Assembly (NCBI RefSeq): GCF_963667555.1
Contig: NZ_OY763421.1
Coordinates: forward strand, 1,753,562 to 1,817,561
Source: an uncultured Methanolobus sp.
Lineage (GTDB): Archaea > Halobacteriota > Methanosarcinia > Methanosarcinales > Methanosarcinaceae
Length of the DNA: 64,000 nucleotides
Direction: 5' to 3'
Shown here: positions 1 through 11,141 of the stretch, piece after piece
Numbering within the stretch: the stretch's first letter is position 1
Layout of the letters: every line of letters begins with the position of its first letter
Made by a program: the position numbers and the translations under genes
The notes under the pieces: generated by a model
The model's input: the letters and a program-made list of their open reading frames with translations, nothing else
The model's database searches: none
Told to the model about the DNA's origin: nothing

Positions 1-1
1 T

Positions 2-289
2 GAGATATGTGGAACCACATGTATGAAACTATCCGAAGGTTTCACAAAACCCCTGCCATCGATATTGATCTTTATATTCTACGGAATCAGCTTTATATCT
101 TTTACAATTGCACTGAAAAAAATAGATGTCAGTGTAGCCTATGCAATATGGGCCGGACTTGGTGTTGCCATGATATCCCTGATAGGACATTTCGGATTTG
201 GCGAACCCATACCACTCGCCAGAATTGCATTCCTGGCACTGATCGCAATCGGAGTTATAGGACTGCACCTGAGCAGCAGTGTGAACTGA
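2..289 (+). CDS. SMR family small multidrug resistance transporter (5' end cut)
   Basis: Small drug/proton antiporter of the EmrE type in the cytoplasmic membrane. The frame is open from base 2, so the start lies left of the window; about 95 residues are visible against 105-110 for the family. The motif EICGTTCMKLSEGF at the visible start matches the end of SMR helix 1, and its Glu corresponds to the essential proton/drug-binding Glu14 of EmrE. Three further hydrophobic segments follow, with the typical AYAIWAGLG of helix 3. SMR proteins act as dimers; the other half, if a heterodimer, would lie outside the window. It converges with the FetB-like gene 4 bases downstream. Family call is firm; substrate is unknown. 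Confidence 0.88.
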   Translation, partial: EICGTTCMKLSEGFTKPLPSILIFIFYGISFISFTIALKKIDVSVAYAIWAGLGVAMISLIGHFGFGEPIPLARIAFLALIAIGVIGLHLSSSVN

Positions 290-293
290 AATA

Positions 294-1085
294 TCAGGAA
301 TTTCTGAGCATTTCTTTTTTGAACATTCCGTACTCATCAAATCCTCTGTGCATAAGAGCAAGTATTCCCAGAAGAACGTTCACCATAGTTGTAACATATA
401 TCGCAAGCATAATGGCTATCTGGTACTCTATTGCAACAAGTGGACTTGCACCGGCAAGAATCTGACCGGTCATCATTCCCGGAAGGAATACTATACCTAT
501 TGTAGCCATATTTGCAATTGTAGGCTTTAATGCGACCCTCATACTCTTGCGCAGGTATGGGACAAGAGCTTCTGTCTTTTCAGCACCCATAGAGAGGCGG
601 AAAAGATACCTGTTCTCGTTTCTCTGTATCTCGTTACAGAAATTCTCCATCCCAATTACATTGGCTTTAAGGGAATTACCCAGCACCATACCTGCAATAG
701 GTATGAAGTATCTTGCATCGAAAAGGTCACTGAGATCAATTATGAATTTGTTGAAGTAAAGCAACATCGCATAATTTGTCACTGCCATGAAAACAGTCAG
801 CAATGGTAACAAATTTTGTGTTTTCAACTCCGCATTTTTCAAAACGGTATGTGATGCTACAAAGACCATTACAAATACCCACGCAATGTTAAGAAGTGCA
901 TTGTTCAGATCAAAGACAAATGTAAGGAAAACACCCACAAATAGCAGCTGAACGACCATTCTTACTGCACTTTCAAGCGTAGAGGAGATAAGTTTCAGGT
1001 TCAAGTAATAGCTTATGAGAACCGGTATGAGAAGCAAAACGAATGAAAAGAACATGCCCCCAAGACTTATGTCGTATGTTTCCAT
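294..1085 (-). CDS. FetB/UPF0014-family ABC transporter permease
   Basis: Integral membrane subunit (263 residues, about seven hydrophobic segments) of a two-gene ABC system related to E. coli FetAB (YbbL/YbbM), which is implicated in iron export and oxidative-stress resistance. The conserved family features seen are the ARYFIPIAGMVLGNSLK stretch and the ALKPTIANMATIGIVFLPGMMTGQILAGASP stretch in shortened form (for example GIVFLPGMMTGQIL). Its start overlaps by one base the stop of the ATPase gene upstream, showing translational coupling. Substrate assignment to iron rests on the family only; other metals or organic ions are possible. Confidence 0.85.
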   Translation of the reverse strand: METYDISLGGMFFSFVLLLIPVLISYYLNLKLISSTLESAVRMVVQLLFVGVFLTFVFDLNNALLNIAWVFVMVFVASHTVLKNAELKTQNLLPLLTVFMAVTNYAMLLYFNKFIIDLSDLFDARYFIPIAGMVLGNSLKANVIGMENFCNEIQRNENRYLFRLSMGAEKTEALVPYLRKSMRVALKPTIANMATIGIVFLPGMMTGQILAGASPLVAIEYQIAIMLAIYVTTMVNVLLGILALMHRGFDEYGMFKKEMLRNS

Positions 1086-1717
1086 CAGTTCACCCCACCT
1101 GAAAAATCAATTACTCTCATAGCTTTAGTTTCCCATTCCCTGTCGTGAGAGATCGCAAGTACCGTCCATTGTGGATTATCAAAGAACATATCCGCAACCT
1201 TCTGTTTTAGACCTGCATCAAGTTCTGCTGTAACCTCATCAAGAAGAAAGATATTTTTGCCTGAAAGCAGTGCCAAGACTAAAACAACCCTTTGTTTTTC
1301 ACCGCCAGACAACTTTGTGTACTCTTTATTCAGCAGGTCAGAAGAAAGAGATAACTCGTAGAGGATATTCTCAATATCATCCCTACCGCTATTGCCCTTG
1401 TTAGCTTTGAACGAAAATACCTCATCAATAAGGTCAGCTACCTTTCCTTCGGCTATGTCTGTGTCCTGAGACACGTAAGCAACTTTCTTTCTGATATCCC
1501 ATATATTGCCGGCATCAACCGGTGCACCATCCAAAGATACTTCACCGGAATTATGGTTTCCAAACCCCATGATTATTCTGAAAATAGTTGATTTGCCAAT
1601 ACCTGATTTTCCTTTTATGAGTATTTTTTCCCCTTTTGAAACTGATAAATTAAAATCAGAAAGAATTGTTTTTCCATCATAACTAACAGAAAGTTTTTGA
1701 ATATCCAGCAGCCCCAT
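1085..1717 (-). CDS. FetA-like ABC transporter ATP-binding protein
   Basis: Cytoplasmic ATPase (210 residues) that powers the adjacent FetB-like permease. Visible motifs are Walker A GKSGIGKST near residue 35-43, the Q-loop in AYVSQD, the signature LSGGEKQR, Walker B NIFLLDEV followed by TAELD (Glu after Asp present), and the H-loop AISHDREW. The short length and absence of extra C-terminal domains fit the FetA/YbbL type. It is the first gene of a two-gene unit and ends in a one-base overlap with the permease start. The function (export, probably metal-related) is inferred from the family. Confidence 0.85.
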   Translation of the reverse strand: MGLLDIQKLSVSYDGKTILSDFNLSVSKGEKILIKGKSGIGKSTIFRIIMGFGNHNSGEVSLDGAPVDAGNIWDIRKKVAYVSQDTDIAEGKVADLIDEVFSFKANKGNSGRDDIENILYELSLSSDLLNKEYTKLSGGEKQRVVLVLALLSGKNIFLLDEVTAELDAGLKQKVADMFFDNPQWTVLAISHDREWETKAMRVIDFSGGVN

Positions 1718-1830
1718 TATGATCTACTCCAGTTATGCTTGTTTGGTCATTTGCCTTATTACCATAAGCTGTATTCGGAAATAGCTTTCCAATATAGAAT
1801 ATTGGGTTCTATTTACATAATATAGCTCAG

Positions 1831-1840
1831 ATATATATAG
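1831..1840 (+). promoter_or_regulatory. TATA box, probable peroxiredoxin promoter
   Basis: The run atatatatag is the best TATA-like element before the peroxiredoxin gene. Archaeal transcription starts about 25-27 bases downstream, which puts the start near 1860 and predicts a leader of about 105-130 bases that begins exactly where a pairing-rich stretch starts. Confidence 0.45.
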
Positions 1841-1861
1841 AGATATTACTTAGTAACTTGC

Positions 1862-1930
1862 GGGTTGGTCTGACATAACTTACAACTCTGCCCCCGATAA
1901 GAAACCAACCCAAAATCTCTTTTGCAGAGA
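1862..1930 (+). promoter_or_regulatory. Candidate structured 5' leader of the peroxiredoxin gene
   Basis: GGGTTGGT (1862-1869) pairs perfectly with ACCAACCC (1904-1911). CTCTGC (1886-1891) pairs with GCAGAG (1924-1929), which crosses the first helix and gives a pseudoknot topology. A local hairpin TCTCT-TTTGC-AGAGA (1916-1930) competes with the second helix. Nothing else is seen in the 250-base gap; a regulatory RNA role is inference. Confidence 0.3.
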
Positions 1931-1991
1931 AGATAGCGGACCGTCTGTTCTTGCTTAAACTCTTTAAATGAAAACATACATAGAATATACC

Positions 1992-2471
1992 ATGAGCAAG
2001 AATTCACTTACAGAAGGACAGAAAGCTCCTGATTTTTGTCTCCCTGACCAGGATGAGAATAATGTGTGCCTTAAGGATTTTGACGGTAAATGGATTGTTC
2101 TTTACTTTTACCCTAAAGATAACACATCAGGATGTACAAAGGAAGCACAGGATTTTACAGCTCTGAAAGGGGATTTTGAATCAGATAATGCAGTAATTCT
2201 CGGAGTAAGTAAGGATAGTGTTAAGTCCCACATCAAATTCATCGAAAAGAAAGAAATTGGAATTACCCTTCTTTCAGATGAGGAAACGACAGTTCACCAG
2301 AAGTACGATGTATGGAGAACAAAGAAGAACTACGGCAAAGAATATCTTGGAACCGTCAGGTCAACTTTCCTCATTGATGCTGAAGGAAATATTGCAAAGA
2401 TATGGGATAATGTTAAAACAAAAGAACATGCTGAAAAAGTGCTTGCAGCTCTTAAATCACTAAAAGAATAA
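1992..2471 (+). CDS. Peroxiredoxin, BCP/PrxQ family
   Basis: Thiol peroxidase that reduces hydrogen peroxide and organic hydroperoxides in the cytoplasm using thioredoxin-like donors. The peroxidatic Cys is in TSGCTKEA, after the conserved FYPKDNTSGCT stretch; the classic second Cys five residues later (seen in E. coli BCP) is missing, so this is a one-Cys or atypical version, possibly using a Cys elsewhere such as in APDFCLPD or NNVCLKD. The chosen ATG at 1992 gives 159 residues starting close to the family's usual LxxGxxAPDF; an in-frame ATG at 1968 would add eight residues. Neither start has a clear ribosome binding site. It is monocistronic and converges with the aha operon. Confidence 0.9.
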   Translation: MSKNSLTEGQKAPDFCLPDQDENNVCLKDFDGKWIVLYFYPKDNTSGCTKEAQDFTALKGDFESDNAVILGVSKDSVKSHIKFIEKKEIGITLLSDEETTVHQKYDVWRTKKNYGKEYLGTVRSTFLIDAEGNIAKIWDNVKTKEHAEKVLAALKSLKE

Positions 2472-2486
2472 TGCTGACTTCAGCAT
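2471..2486. terminator. Hairpin between convergent peroxiredoxin and aha genes
   Basis: Perfect palindrome ATGCTGA-CT-TCAGCAT just after the peroxiredoxin stop. On the minus strand it is followed by TTATTCTTTT, so it could also end the aha transcript. Confidence 0.5.
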
Positions 2487-2491
2487 GCATA

Positions 2492-2668
2492 TCATATGAA
2501 ATCAAGGTATTTTGATATTTCGCTGAATATTAAAACATAGCCAAGTGCTAGCATAAAAAGCGAGATAAACCATGCCCATCTGAGAATTCTGCCAAGGTTC
2601 TCAGGCTGCATCATTTTAAGAAAAAAACGATCGACCGCATTTGGTCGATCTTCTGGAACATCATTCAT
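2492..2668 (-). CDS. ahaG: Small single-helix membrane protein at the end of the aha operon (AhaG candidate)
   Basis: A 58-residue frame with ATG at 2668 and TGA at 2492-2494, 20 bases after the ahaD stop. The N-terminal 30 residues are polar and charged (MNDVPEDRPNAVDRFFLK start); residues about 31-49 (WAWFISLFMLALGYVLIF) form one transmembrane helix, and a short polar tail follows. The Methanosarcina mazei aha operon was described as ten genes ending in ahaD-ahaG, with ahaG small and of unknown function; position and size match. No strong ribosome binding site is visible. A palindrome and a T-run lie between ahaD and this gene. That it is a true ATP synthase subunit is not established. Confidence 0.6.
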   Translation of the reverse strand: MNDVPEDRPNAVDRFFLKMMQPENLGRILRWAWFISLFMLALGYVLIFSEISKYLDFI

Positions 2669-2679
2669 AAAAAAAGATT

Positions 2680-2700
2680 ATCAAAGGATTATCCTTTGAT
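2680..2700 (-). terminator. Palindrome plus T-run at the ahaD stop codon
   Basis: ATCAAAGGAT-A-ATCCTTTGAT (minus strand) spans the ahaD stop and is followed at once by AATCTTTTTTT. It could end most aha transcripts before ahaG, making ahaG a read-through gene. Confidence 0.5.
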
Positions 2701-3306
2701 CCTCTTGAGTCTGAAGGTGTTTTCCCTCTCCATCTCTTCGAGACGGAGCCTAATGAAGACCATTGCTTCCTGAAGTTCAGGTATGACCTTGAACTCGAGA
2801 GCATTGACACGCCTTTTTGTCTTCTCGATATCATCAAGAAGCTTTTTCATGGTTGTCTCTATCTCTGCTGCAAGGATGATCTTTTCTACAAGATGCTCAT
2901 ATGCATCTGCTGCCTCATCGGTGTATGAACTGGTACCAAGAATACCATAACCTCTTTCGTTTATGGACTTCTTTACACTGGATGACTCGATCTTTGGAAC
3001 GACTACACCCATGATGTTGCGGCTTTCCAGCTCAATTTCAGGCTTGCTCTGAAGTGCAAAAGCTGTGGATTTGACGGTAATTGTACCGTCAACAGCATTT
3101 GCAATACCGATCTTACGGGAAGCTTCTTCATAGGCGGCATCCAGCTCAGATCTGACATCCTTAGCCTTGCTGAGAATCTCAAAGAACTCAAGGATAAGAC
3201 CGTCTCTCTTCATCTTAAGCAGCTTGTGACCACTCTGTGAGAGCTTGATCTTCTTCTTGATCTCAATAAGTTCTGATCGAGTTGGTTTTACATCTTTCAC
3301 GCCCAT
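2689..3306 (-). CDS. ahaD: A-type ATP synthase subunit D
   Basis: Central rotor-stalk subunit of the A1AO ATP synthase (205 residues), inserted into the A3B3 head and joined to F and C. It starts with the family-typical [20 protein letters not shown] helix and ends with another long helix ([16 protein letters not shown]), giving the two-helix coiled coil of subunit D. The start ATG is preceded by AAAGGTGAT. It lies 17 bases after ahaB in the operon H-I-K-E-C-F-A-B-D-G. Confidence 0.95.
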   Translation of the reverse strand: MGVKDVKPTRSELIEIKKKIKLSQSGHKLLKMKRDGLILEFFEILSKAKDVRSELDAAYEEASRKIGIANAVDGTITVKSTAFALQSKPEIELESRNIMGVVVPKIESSSVKKSINERGYGILGTSSYTDEAADAYEHLVEKIILAAEIETTMKKLLDDIEKTKRRVNALEFKVIPELQEAMVFIRLRLEEMERENTFRLKRIKG

Positions 3307-3323
3307 GTTGGATCACCTTTCAG

Positions 3324-4703
3324 TTAGTTGCTCTTGTGAGCAGGGTGGTACTTCTCGATATACTTGTTATCGATCCTGGTAAGCAGAGCCACAGGAAGCT
3401 CGGAGAGAATATCCCAGCCAACCTGGAGAGTGTCTTCAATTGACCTGTCTTCATCTCTTCCCTGACGTACGAATCTGTCTTCGAACAGGTCAGCGAATTC
3501 GAGAATCTTCTGGTCTCTCTCGGACAATGCCTCTTTACCTACGATAGCCACGAGACCTCTGAGGTCACGACCTTCTGCATAACCAGCATACATCTGGTCA
3601 GATACAGCTTTGTGATCATCTCTGGTCTTTCCTTCACCGATACCTGAGTTCATCAGACGGGAAAGGGATGGCAGTACATTGATAGGTGGGTAGATACCCT
3701 TTCTGTGAAGTTCCCTTGAAACTACGATCTGTCCTTCTGTGATATATCCTGAAAGGTCAGGGATCGGGTGAGTGATATCGTCACCAGGCATGGTGAGGAT
3801 TGAGAATTGAGTAACTGAACCCTTCAATCCCTTGATAACACCTGCACGCTCGTAGAGTGATGCAAGGTCAGTGTACATGTAACCTGGGTAACCACGTCTA
3901 CCTGGCACTTCTTCACGGGCTGCACCCATCTGACGGAGTGCTTCACAGTAGTTAGTGATGTCAGTAAGGATAACAAGTACGTGCATGTCGTGTTCGTATG
4001 CAAGGTACTCTGCAGCTGTAAGAGCCATCCTTGGTGTGATGATACGTTCTACAGCAGGATCGTCTGCAAGGTTAAGGAAAACCACAGCTCTTTCAAGAGC
4101 ACCGGTCTTCTCGAAGTCCTCCATGAAGTACTGGGCTTCTTCGTTTGTGATACCCATTGCAGCAAATACTACTGCGAAAGGTTCATCGGAACCTGGAACT
4201 TTTGCCTGACGTGCGATCTGAAGAGCGATCTCGTTGTGTGGAAGACCTGATCCTGAGAAGATAGGAAGCTTCTGTCCACGAACGAGGGTGTTTGTTCCGT
4301 CAATTGTGGAGATACCTGTCTGGATAAAGTCCTCTGGTGGCATCCTTGAATATGGATTCATTGATGCACCGTTTACATCTACTCTGTCTTCTGGAACGAT
4401 ACGTGGTCCACCATCGAGTGGTTCACCTGCACCGGACAGGATACGACCGAGCATGTCCTTTGATACAGGGAGCTTAATGGTCTCACCGGAGAACACTACA
4501 CCGGACTCTTCGTTGAGTCCACCTGTACCTTCGAATACCTGAACTGCTACAATATCAGCAGAGGTATCAAGAACCTGACCCCTTTTTGTTGTTCCGTCAG
4601 GAAGGTTGATGTGAACGAGTTCATTGTAACCTACAGGTTCTGTCTTCTCGAGGAAGATCAGAGGACCTGCGATCTCTGTAATCGTCTTATATTCCTTGGT
4701 CAT
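3324..4703 (-). CDS. ahaB: A-type ATP synthase subunit B (non-catalytic head subunit)
   Basis: Regulatory nucleotide-binding subunit alternating with A in the A1 head. The 459-residue product starts [20 protein letters not shown]; the ATG at 4703 is one base from the ahaA stop, so translation is coupled, and a longer upstream extension in frame has no family counterpart. The beta-barrel N-terminus, the [20 protein letters not shown] stretch in place of a true Walker A loop, and the [15 protein letters not shown] and [19 protein letters not shown] segments are typical of subunit B. No abnormality seen. Confidence 0.96.
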   Translation of the reverse strand: MTKEYKTITEIAGPLIFLEKTEPVGYNELVHINLPDGTTKRGQVLDTSADIVAVQVFEGTGGLNEESGVVFSGETIKLPVSKDMLGRILSGAGEPLDGGPRIVPEDRVDVNGASMNPYSRMPPEDFIQTGISTIDGTNTLVRGQKLPIFSGSGLPHNEIALQIARQAKVPGSDEPFAVVFAAMGITNEEAQYFMEDFEKTGALERAVVFLNLADDPAVERIITPRMALTAAEYLAYEHDMHVLVILTDITNYCEALRQMGAAREEVPGRRGYPGYMYTDLASLYERAGVIKGLKGSVTQFSILTMPGDDITHPIPDLSGYITEGQIVVSRELHRKGIYPPINVLPSLSRLMNSGIGEGKTRDDHKAVSDQMYAGYAEGRDLRGLVAIVGKEALSERDQKILEFADLFEDRFVRQGRDEDRSIEDTLQVGWDILSELPVALLTRIDNKYIEKYHPAHKSN

Positions 4704-4704
4704 T

Positions 4705-6441
4705 TTAGTTGCCTCCAAGTGCTGCAAATTCTTTGTCCATCTTGGACAGAACAACATTCAGTGCATTATCAAAGTCCTCTTCGAACTTGACCTTTGCAAG
4801 ATCGTCCTTTGACTCGACTGAAAGGATATCCTTCATTGGAATACCTGATTCCAGTGCTGCCTGTGCCATGTCACTGTACTTGGAAATTGCTTTGAGCAAT
4901 TTGTACTGCTTGTCAAATGGACAGTAGGTGTCAACAGGGTGATATGCGTTCTGCTGGAGGAAGTATTCCCTGAGCATACGGCAGATCTCAAGGATAAGCT
5001 GCTGATCTTCCGGAAGTGCATCGGAACCGACGAGCTGTACGATCTCCTGAAGTTCAGATTCCTGCTGGAGAAGATCCATTGCATTGTCCCTGAGTGGTAC
5101 CCAGTCAGGTGCAACATTCTCTGAGAACCAGTCAGAAAGACCCTGAGTGTACAGACTGTAACTTGTAAGCCAGTTAATGGATGGGAAGTGTCTCCTCTGT
5201 GCAAGTTTTGCATCCAGTGCCCAGAACACTTTTACGATACGGAGGGTGTTCTGTGTAACAGGCTCTGAGAAGTCACCACCAGGAGGTGATACTGCACCAA
5301 TAACGGTGATTGAGCCTTCTTCTGCTGAAAGTGACTTTACTGCACCTGCACGCTCATAGAACTCAGAGAGTCTTGCAGACAGGTATGCAGGATAACCTTC
5401 TTCACCAGGCATTTCTTCAAGCCTTGAGGAAATTTCTCTCATTGCTTCTGCCCATCTGGATGATGAGTCAGCCATGAGTGATACATCATAACCCATGTCA
5501 CGATAGTATTCTGCAATTGTGATACCTGTGTAAACAGATGCTTCACGAGCAGCTACAGGCATGTTGGATGTGTTTGCTATAAGAACTGTACGTTCCATGA
5601 GTGGACGACCGGTCTTTGGATCCTGGAGTTCTGGGAACTCGTTCAGTACATCAGCCATCTCGTTTCCACGTTCTCCACATCCGATATATACCACAATGTC
5701 AGTGTCACTCCACTTTGCAAGCTGCTGCTGTGTAACAGTCTTTCCTGAACCGAATGGACCAGGGATAGCTGCTGTACCGCCCTTTGCTACTGGGAAGAGA
5801 CCGTCAAGAATCCTCTGACCTGTAATAAGAGGTCTTCTTGGAATGAATTTCTTCTCTACAGGACGTGGCATTCTTACAGGCCACTTCTGCATCATGGAGA
5901 TTTCGGTACCGTCTGTGAGTACACAGATAGTCTCATCTACCTTGAACTTTCCGGACTTTATTTCTTCAACTGTACCGGAAACTGTTGGTGGCACCATGAT
6001 CTTGTGCTCAACATTCATTGTTTCCTGTACGATACCTATTGTCTGACCGCCCTTTACGGAGTCACCACTTGTTACTACTGGCTTGAACTCCCATAGTTTT
6101 TCACGGTCAAGACCGTTGGCAGTTACACCTCTGCTAATAAAGTCCCCCATCTTTTCCTGAAGTACTTTCAGAGGTCTCTGAATACCATCATAGATACTTT
6201 CTAATAAACCTGGACCGAGTTCTACAGAGAGGGACATTCCAGTGTTCACTACAGGCTCACCTGGCTTGATACCAGATGTATCCTCATATACCTGAACAGT
6301 AGCTTTGTCACCTTTAATTCTGATAACTTCGCCCATAAGACCTTCGTGACCAACGTGTACCACATCGTACATCTTTGGTTTGATACCCATGATAGTAACG
6401 ACAGGTCCGGCCACACGATAAATTTCACCTTTCATTTCCAC
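4705..6441 (-). CDS. ahaA: A-type ATP synthase catalytic subunit A
   Basis: Catalytic subunit of the A1 head, 578 residues, synthesising ATP from ADP and phosphate. The P-loop is [18 protein letters not shown] near residue 230, preceded by the non-homologous insertion (bulge) typical of subunit A and followed by GCGERGNEM and [16 protein letters not shown]. The GTG at 6441 is preferred: it has AGGTG seven bases upstream and yields the family-typical [13 protein letters not shown]; an ATG two codons later is the alternative. The gene overlaps the end of ahaF by 10 bases. Confidence 0.96.
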   Translation of the reverse strand: MEMKGEIYRVAGPVVTIMGIKPKMYDVVHVGHEGLMGEVIRIKGDKATVQVYEDTSGIKPGEPVVNTGMSLSVELGPGLLESIYDGIQRPLKVLQEKMGDFISRGVTANGLDREKLWEFKPVVTSGDSVKGGQTIGIVQETMNVEHKIMVPPTVSGTVEEIKSGKFKVDETICVLTDGTEISMMQKWPVRMPRPVEKKFIPRRPLITGQRILDGLFPVAKGGTAAIPGPFGSGKTVTQQQLAKWSDTDIVVYIGCGERGNEMADVLNEFPELQDPKTGRPLMERTVLIANTSNMPVAAREASVYTGITIAEYYRDMGYDVSLMADSSSRWAEAMREISSRLEEMPGEEGYPAYLSARLSEFYERAGAVKSLSAEEGSITVIGAVSPPGGDFSEPVTQNTLRIVKVFWALDAKLAQRRHFPSINWLTSYSLYTQGLSDWFSENVAPDWVPLRDNAMDLLQQESELQEIVQLVGSDALPEDQQLILEICRMLREYFLQQNAYHPVDTYCPFDKQYKLLKAISKYSDMAQAALESGIPMKDILSVESKDDLAKVKFEEDFDNALNVVLSKMDKEFAALGGN

Positions 6442-6731
6442 AGATCTACACCTACCGATTGCTTTATTTTTTCCCTTAAGTTCGAACTTTCACCACTACC
6501 ACCGAGAGTCACAACAGTTGGCTCAACAGAATCGCTGATAGTGTTTCTCAACATCTCCGGTAGTCCACTCAGATCATCACCGTGCATTATCAGAATGCCG
6601 ACTTCTCGATCCTCAAGTATTTTCTCTACAGCAGGCTCAAGTTCGCCATTATTAACTTCAAATATCTTTTTGACACCAGCAAGCCTGAAACCTGTTACAA
6701 ACTCGCTATTTCCGACTACTGCTAATTCCAT
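6432..6731 (-). CDS. ahaF: A-type ATP synthase subunit F
   Basis: Small rotor-stalk subunit (99 residues) of the A1 part, binding subunit D and B. The fold-typical start [20 protein letters not shown] and the [10 protein letters not shown] strand match subunit F. Its ATG shares one base with the ahaC stop (TGATG) and its 3' end overlaps ahaA, so the C-F-A-B genes are tightly coupled. Confidence 0.92.
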   Translation of the reverse strand: MELAVVGNSEFVTGFRLAGVKKIFEVNNGELEPAVEKILEDREVGILIMHGDDLSGLPEMLRNTISDSVEPTVVTLGGSGESSNLREKIKQSVGVDLWK

Positions 6732-7807
6732 CAGATCACCAACTGTTCCTTGATAGTTTCATCATTGAGGTTGGCAGCTTTACCACGAATGATTATCCGT
6801 AAGTTGCTTATCTCGTTCTGTTTGCTTAGCATGTAGTCCATGATTGGTACAATTGAGATCGGATAAACATGTGAAAAGCTTGCTGCAGATTTAAGCCTGT
6901 GATGTTTCAGTCTGGTCTCGACATCAATTAATGAATCCATATCCGGTTTTACAATATCAGAGATGACATCCCAGTAAGGATTATTCTCTAACTCAGATAC
7001 AAAGTCTGCAAAGGATAAAGGCAGCAGTCTTTCTGTTTCCTTAAGCTTGCACCTTAATCCACCATCGATCATCAAATTCATTACCTCAGGATCAGTAATT
7101 CCTGATTTCTTCAAACGGAAGAGGGTAATTAGGTTTTTCAGATCAATGCCCATTCTGGTAAATTCCTCGAACAGCTTGCGATCTTTGGATTTTGAACCGC
7201 TTATTGCGTCAAACAAACCGGTATAGTACATCTTATCAAGCTGATTCTCGATCTCTGAAAGATTTGTACCATCATAGTTCTTCAATATAGGGTAGTATTC
7301 AGTATTTGCAAGCTCAGAAATAACTTCCTCATATGTTGCTTTTGCTGCAAGGTCTGAAAGAGAAGTATAACTCATTCTTCCTGCTGCAACAATAGCATCA
7401 AGGATCTCTTCTGTAGATGCATTACAATATTTACCACGCAGAATTGTTTTAATATTCCAGATATCAAACTTCTTGAGTTTCTCACCGATAAGGAAGTTTA
7501 CATCACCATCTGAAATATTAAGTAATTTCGTGAAGGTTTCTGCGAGATTCCTGTTAAGGGCATGCTCAATAAGGTCTACACCCTCATAGCTCCTTGCCAG
7601 TTCGTCGACATCCTCTTTATACTCAGATTCTTCAATGAATCTGGTAATTTCATCAATGCTCATATTCATGAGCCTAGGATAGGTCTCCTTTGGCAGAAGC
7701 TTACTTTTCATTGCACGTACACGTGCTGTGGTATATGCATAATTTGCATGACCCTTTGACTGGGATTTTTTGGAATTACCACGCTTAAATTTCTGCAACA
7801 GCTGCAT
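6731..7807 (-). CDS. ahaC: A-type ATP synthase subunit C
   Basis: Subunit C (358 residues), the socket that joins the central stalk to the membrane c ring, homologous to V-ATPase subunit d. The sequence is mostly helical with the usual early [17 protein letters not shown] segment and the [14 protein letters not shown] segment. The start ATG at 7807 follows GGTGAT with good spacing. It lies seven bases after ahaE. Confidence 0.93.
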   Translation of the reverse strand: MQLLQKFKRGNSKKSQSKGHANYAYTTARVRAMKSKLLPKETYPRLMNMSIDEITRFIEESEYKEDVDELARSYEGVDLIEHALNRNLAETFTKLLNISDGDVNFLIGEKLKKFDIWNIKTILRGKYCNASTEEILDAIVAAGRMSYTSLSDLAAKATYEEVISELANTEYYPILKNYDGTNLSEIENQLDKMYYTGLFDAISGSKSKDRKLFEEFTRMGIDLKNLITLFRLKKSGITDPEVMNLMIDGGLRCKLKETERLLPLSFADFVSELENNPYWDVISDIVKPDMDSLIDVETRLKHHRLKSAASFSHVYPISIVPIMDYMLSKQNEISNLRIIIRGKAANLNDETIKEQLVI

Positions 7808-7814
7808 TTAGAAA

Positions 7815-8366
7815 TCACCCGAATAAGATATCAGATGTCTGTTTCAACAACCGCTCATTCACGCTTTTAAGGATGACATCGTAAGTATAATCCAATCTGA
7901 TAGTACCATCTTCATTCTCGATCACTACGCCACCAAGACAATCAATGTTGCCGGCGTATTCGAGTGAAGATAACTTCTTGACAATCTCCTCAGAAGCAGC
8001 ATTGGAATAGATCTTACTGCCATTTGCCTCATATGTTGTTATGAGTTCCCTAAGGAGTGCCTCATTTTTCTCAGGAGAAAACTCTGAAATGGTTTCTACA
8101 GCCTGGACATATACTTTTTCGAGTACTTCCTTGCGTGCATTGAGCAATGTGCGCTTCACTTCAAGATTTGCACTGGATATTTCTTGCTGCCTTATTTTCT
8201 TAATATCATCTTCTGCCTTTGCAAGACGTTCACCCATAATTCTTTTAGCATTCTGTTTTGCCTCATCGAGAATCAGAGCTACTTCTGCATCTGCGTCAGA
8301 ATCCAGTTTGGAAACTTCTGCCTGAGCAGCATCCATGATATCTTTAACAACAGTTTCTAGTCCCAT
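7815..8366 (-). CDS. ahaE: A-type ATP synthase subunit E (peripheral stalk)
   Basis: Peripheral-stalk subunit that pairs with H to form a right-handed coiled coil holding the A1 head. An Ala/Glu/Lys-rich helix (residues about 10-95, with EAKQNAKRIMGERLAKAEDD) is followed by a globular C-terminal part. ATG at 8366 is chosen because AAAGGTG lies six bases upstream; the GTG three codons earlier overlaps that site. Product 183 residues. Confidence 0.93.
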   Translation of the reverse strand: MGLETVVKDIMDAAQAEVSKLDSDADAEVALILDEAKQNAKRIMGERLAKAEDDIKKIRQQEISSANLEVKRTLLNARKEVLEKVYVQAVETISEFSPEKNEALLRELITTYEANGSKIYSNAASEEIVKKLSSLEYAGNIDCLGGVVIENEDGTIRLDYTYDVILKSVNERLLKQTSDILFG

Positions 8367-8410
8367 GCTCAACACCTTTGGAAAATTTAAGAGCGAAAAA
8401 TGCTCTTAAA

Positions 8411-10596
<2,186 letters not shown>

Positions 10597-10604
<8 letters not shown>

Positions 10605-10923
10605 GTATTGCCCTCTCGAATTCGTTAATGATTAATGTTACAGCCTCGTCTACTTTGGATGAAGCAGAGCCAGCAATAGATCTAGCCTCGCTTTCTCCTA
10701 CCTCGACGATCTTTGATTTATCTGAAGTGATAGACTCTTCTGCAGATTTCATTGCACTTTGTGCAGATTTCTGTGCATCGACTTCGGCCTGTTTAATGAT
10801 TTCCCTGGCCTCGGCACGTGCACTGGCGATACGGTCGTTTTTTCGTTTGTTACCGTCGTCAACCATTTTGCGTGCATTGCCTTCTGCTTCTTTGATTTCC
10901 GACAAGATTTTTTCTTTGGCCAT
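10597..10923 (-). CDS. ahaH: A-type ATP synthase subunit H (peripheral stalk)
   Basis: First gene of the aha operon; 108-residue, almost wholly helical protein ([19 protein letters not shown] and similar Ala/Glu/Lys/Arg heptads) that forms the peripheral stalk with subunit E. ATG at 10923 is preferred because GAGG is six bases upstream; an ATG four codons earlier contains that site. It overlaps ahaI by eight bases. Confidence 0.9.
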
Positions 10924-10986
10924 GCTAATCCTCATGTGATGAATTGCTTATTATCCCGAATAAATCAACATCTCCTATTGCTAGCT

Positions 10987-10998
10987 CACATATAAAGT
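10987..10998 (-). promoter_or_regulatory. TATA box of the aha operon
   Basis: Minus-strand ACTTTATATGTG is the best TATA-like element upstream of ahaH and predicts a start near 10965 with a leader of about 40 bases. The rest of the gap to 11141 is AT-rich and holds two copies of the self-complementary ATCATGAT (around 11034-11051). Confidence 0.5.
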
Positions 10999-11141
10999 AT
11001 TCGGTTTTCCGGATACTGGCGAGCCATGAATAATCATGATTTATCATGATATTGGAAGAATTTATCAGAGATATGACATTACAAATAATAACTCCTGATA
11101 ACGATAATTATACTACCCTAATGAATAATGATTATACTAAT

